DNA from: Ulota crispa
Lineage: Eukaryota; Streptophyta; Bryopsida; Orthotrichales; Orthotrichaceae
Direction: 5' to 3'
Assembly (NCBI GenBank): GCA_963920765.1
Contig: OY987249.1
Location: 12,772,817-12,836,816 of the forward strand
DNA length: 64,000 bases
Part shown: positions 52,082 through 64,000 of the stretch, piece by piece
Numbering within the stretch: position 1 is the first letter of the stretch
Layout: each line of letters opens with the position of its first letter
The notes under the pieces: model-generated
Databases searched by the model: none
The model's input: only the letters and a program-made list of their open reading frames with translations
What the model was told of the DNA's origin: nothing
Made by a program: the position numbers and the translations under genes

Positions 52082-53865
52082 AACTAATAATGAAAATAGG
52101 CTTCCGGATCAGGTGACAGCAGCCCGCAACACGCTTGGATAGAGGAAGGGGCCATGGGCCATAGCCCGATGGAGGGGAATGGAGCGGAGGCGATGCTCCG
52201 AGGCAGACGGCCGTGCTTGGACGCAACAACAACAGCAACCAGCCACGGATAACGATCTCTACCGCGGCCACGATTGGCCCCGAAGCTCGTCGCGTCCCGA
52301 TTGGCATTTGGCAAGCAGCCTCGTCATTCCGAGTGACCGTGCAGCCAGCGACCCAATTCCAGATGACGCTCATCATCACCACGCCTTTGTTTGTTACCTT
52401 GTTCGTTTGTTTGCTTTGGACGCGCCGCACAAGCAGCCACCCCGCCTTTTGCTAAAATGCAGGACACATCCCAATTATCCATCTCTTGCTCGCCTCCCTG
52501 CAGCTGTGCGCATCTTGCTCCGCCGTGGAGCCATTTGTAGTGCACCAGTCCTGTGACTCCTGTCCTAGCCCTGCAAATTCATCTCCTACGATGAGCTTCA
52601 TCACTAAATAAGTTATCGCAGCAGCATTAGCAGCTCTGGTCGGATGGAGAGTCGGCTAGTACGCTCTGTCACGTACCCGCTTTCCTGCAAGTCCTGTTCT
52701 CACATTTACAGCTCCTCCGGTGACTGAGTGGCGCGCGCCGCCTGGGCGGGCATCCGCAGATTCTCTCGCACTTGGTGCCGGACGTGCTCCCTCGGGTGTG
52801 CCTTGTTGCTGGAAAAGCGGTGTTTTTGCTTTGTGGATGCGACGACGCTGTGAGCGTTTACTTGAATCGCGTTCAGTACGAGAATTCGACCTGGAATTGC
52901 AAGCATCGTCAGCAGCGGGTCGAGTGTGTAGTCGTGCGCGTAGTCTACGTAACGTGCTCGGCGACGGAGATGGATAGTCGGCTTGACTGCGGAGGTGAGT
53001 GCGTGTCCTTGTTGTCAGAGCTCGTGTGTGGAGAGGGTTTGGCACATCAGATTCTGCCATGGCTGAAGGTGTGGCTTGGGTGGGGGATGGGGGTGAGGTC
53101 AAGCGCGCAGCGTGTGTTCACAACCGGCCACACTTCCCATGGTTCTGAACGGGGTGGCCAATTGCTGTAGTTCGAGTCAGTCCTTGCTTCTAATTAGTAC
53201 TCAGCTCCTCTTCCAGGACGCAACCGTCGCTATGTCGGCAAAAGCAGGACGAATCCCCGGGTCGGAATTTCTGCGACGTCCGAGGCACTACTTGGCAGTG
53301 GATAACTTATGTTACCCCCCGTAGTCTCCCGTGTATAGAATCTGATTTATGTGTGAAGCGAACCCAGTGTCTCACTTCAAATTGCGGCGTTTCTGGATCC
53401 CAGTTATTCTATTTGCTGTCAGTTTTTCCTTCTTCTGATTGAGTTAGGATTACGTGATCCTGTCGCCATGTCCAGGGATCCAGAAAAAGCCAGTTTTGAA
53501 TTCGACCTAGATTTTTCTGGCGATTTTAACTTGGGTTCATTCAATCCTTGCTGAATGAATCGTCTGGGGCGTGTTGAACTCATTGTTGTGATTGTTGCAA
53601 TTTTGAATGCTCACAGAGATCAAGTAGTCGTGGAGGGCCGGAGCGTCACCTTCTGTACTGCAGCACGCCATTGATGGAGCTTATCTGACGAGTCATATCG
53701 ACAGATTTTTTAAGGTAATGGTTGTGTAGGAGATTCGGTTGGAGTGCTGCATGCTTCGGGATGGCGTTGCTGCAAGTTATGCAAAGATTAGTTGATACCC
53801 ATTTTGTGGTGGGAATTGGTGTGGATAGGAAGTGGAAGGGGAATCAGACACTAGGATTTGCAGTG
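52082..53865 (+). other. GC-rich 5' region of the phototropin gene
   Basis: Composition shifts from AT-rich intergenic to balanced or GC-rich DNA at about 52100, marking gene-proximal sequence. Several overlapping frames on both strands (for example minus 53102-52656 and plus 52772-53170) carry no recognisable domain and are taken as chance frames in GC-rich DNA. The stretch probably contains the promoter and a long, possibly spliced, 5' UTR. An in-frame ATG at 53761 lies 35 codons upstream of the chosen start. Confidence 0.5.

Positions 53866-64000
<10,135 letters not shown>

Noticed and set aside
52656..53170. Overlapping frames of 130-150 codons on both strands
   Set aside because: They lie in GC-rich promoter/5' UTR sequence where stops are rare. 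No domain, no conserved motif, and frames overlap in both directions.

Overview
The window is nuclear DNA of a green plant (streptophyte). It holds an intron-rich phototropin gene, a STE20/Hippo-type kinase gene of the plant SIK1 type, and a SURP+CID splicing-factor gene of the CHERP type. All have GT-AG introns. Introns of mostly 0.1-1 kb, a piggyBac-type transposase and wide AT-rich intergenic DNA make a non-flowering lineage (bryophyte, streptophyte alga, lycophyte or fern) more likely than an angiosperm. That is inference; the species cannot be named from the window.

Layout. 1-2042 (minus): 5' part of the CHERP-like gene, cut by the window edge. 2-7 kb: intergenic DNA with three TTAA-flanked transposon derivatives. 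7492-14882 (plus): SIK1-like kinase, complete from start to stop and spliceable throughout, but with one in-frame TGA in the kinase domain. 15-53 kb: about 38 kb without a recognisable host gene, filled with transposon relics. These are a Mutator-like transposase with a SWIM finger (17.6-20.4 kb), a piggyBac transposase (39.0-41.2 kb), a hAT-like transposase on the minus strand (46.7-47.2 kb), and at least seven families of short inverted-repeat elements. 53866-64000 (plus): phototropin from start codon to the kinase domain, running off the right edge, with elements in several introns.

The most unusual content is a population of about a dozen short elements, many flanked by TTAA, whose ends read CCCCTAAAGG or CCCCTGAGCGCCC. 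Two are near-complete palindromes of 0.72-0.74 kb. A decayed piggyBac transposase with recognisable DDD motifs lies in the same window, in a region whose edges carry similar ends, so the small elements look like its trans-mobilised derivatives. Other families are dated and classed by target duplications: a 9-bp one (Mutator-like foldback, two copies) and an 8-bp one (hAT-like, in phototropin intron 1).

The three host genes are not an operon or pathway. Blue-light perception (phototropin), growth/polarity signalling (SIK1) and pre-mRNA splicing (CHERP-like) are simply neighbours. All splice calls were made by eye from GT/AG, phase and family conservation; no alignment or database search was run.
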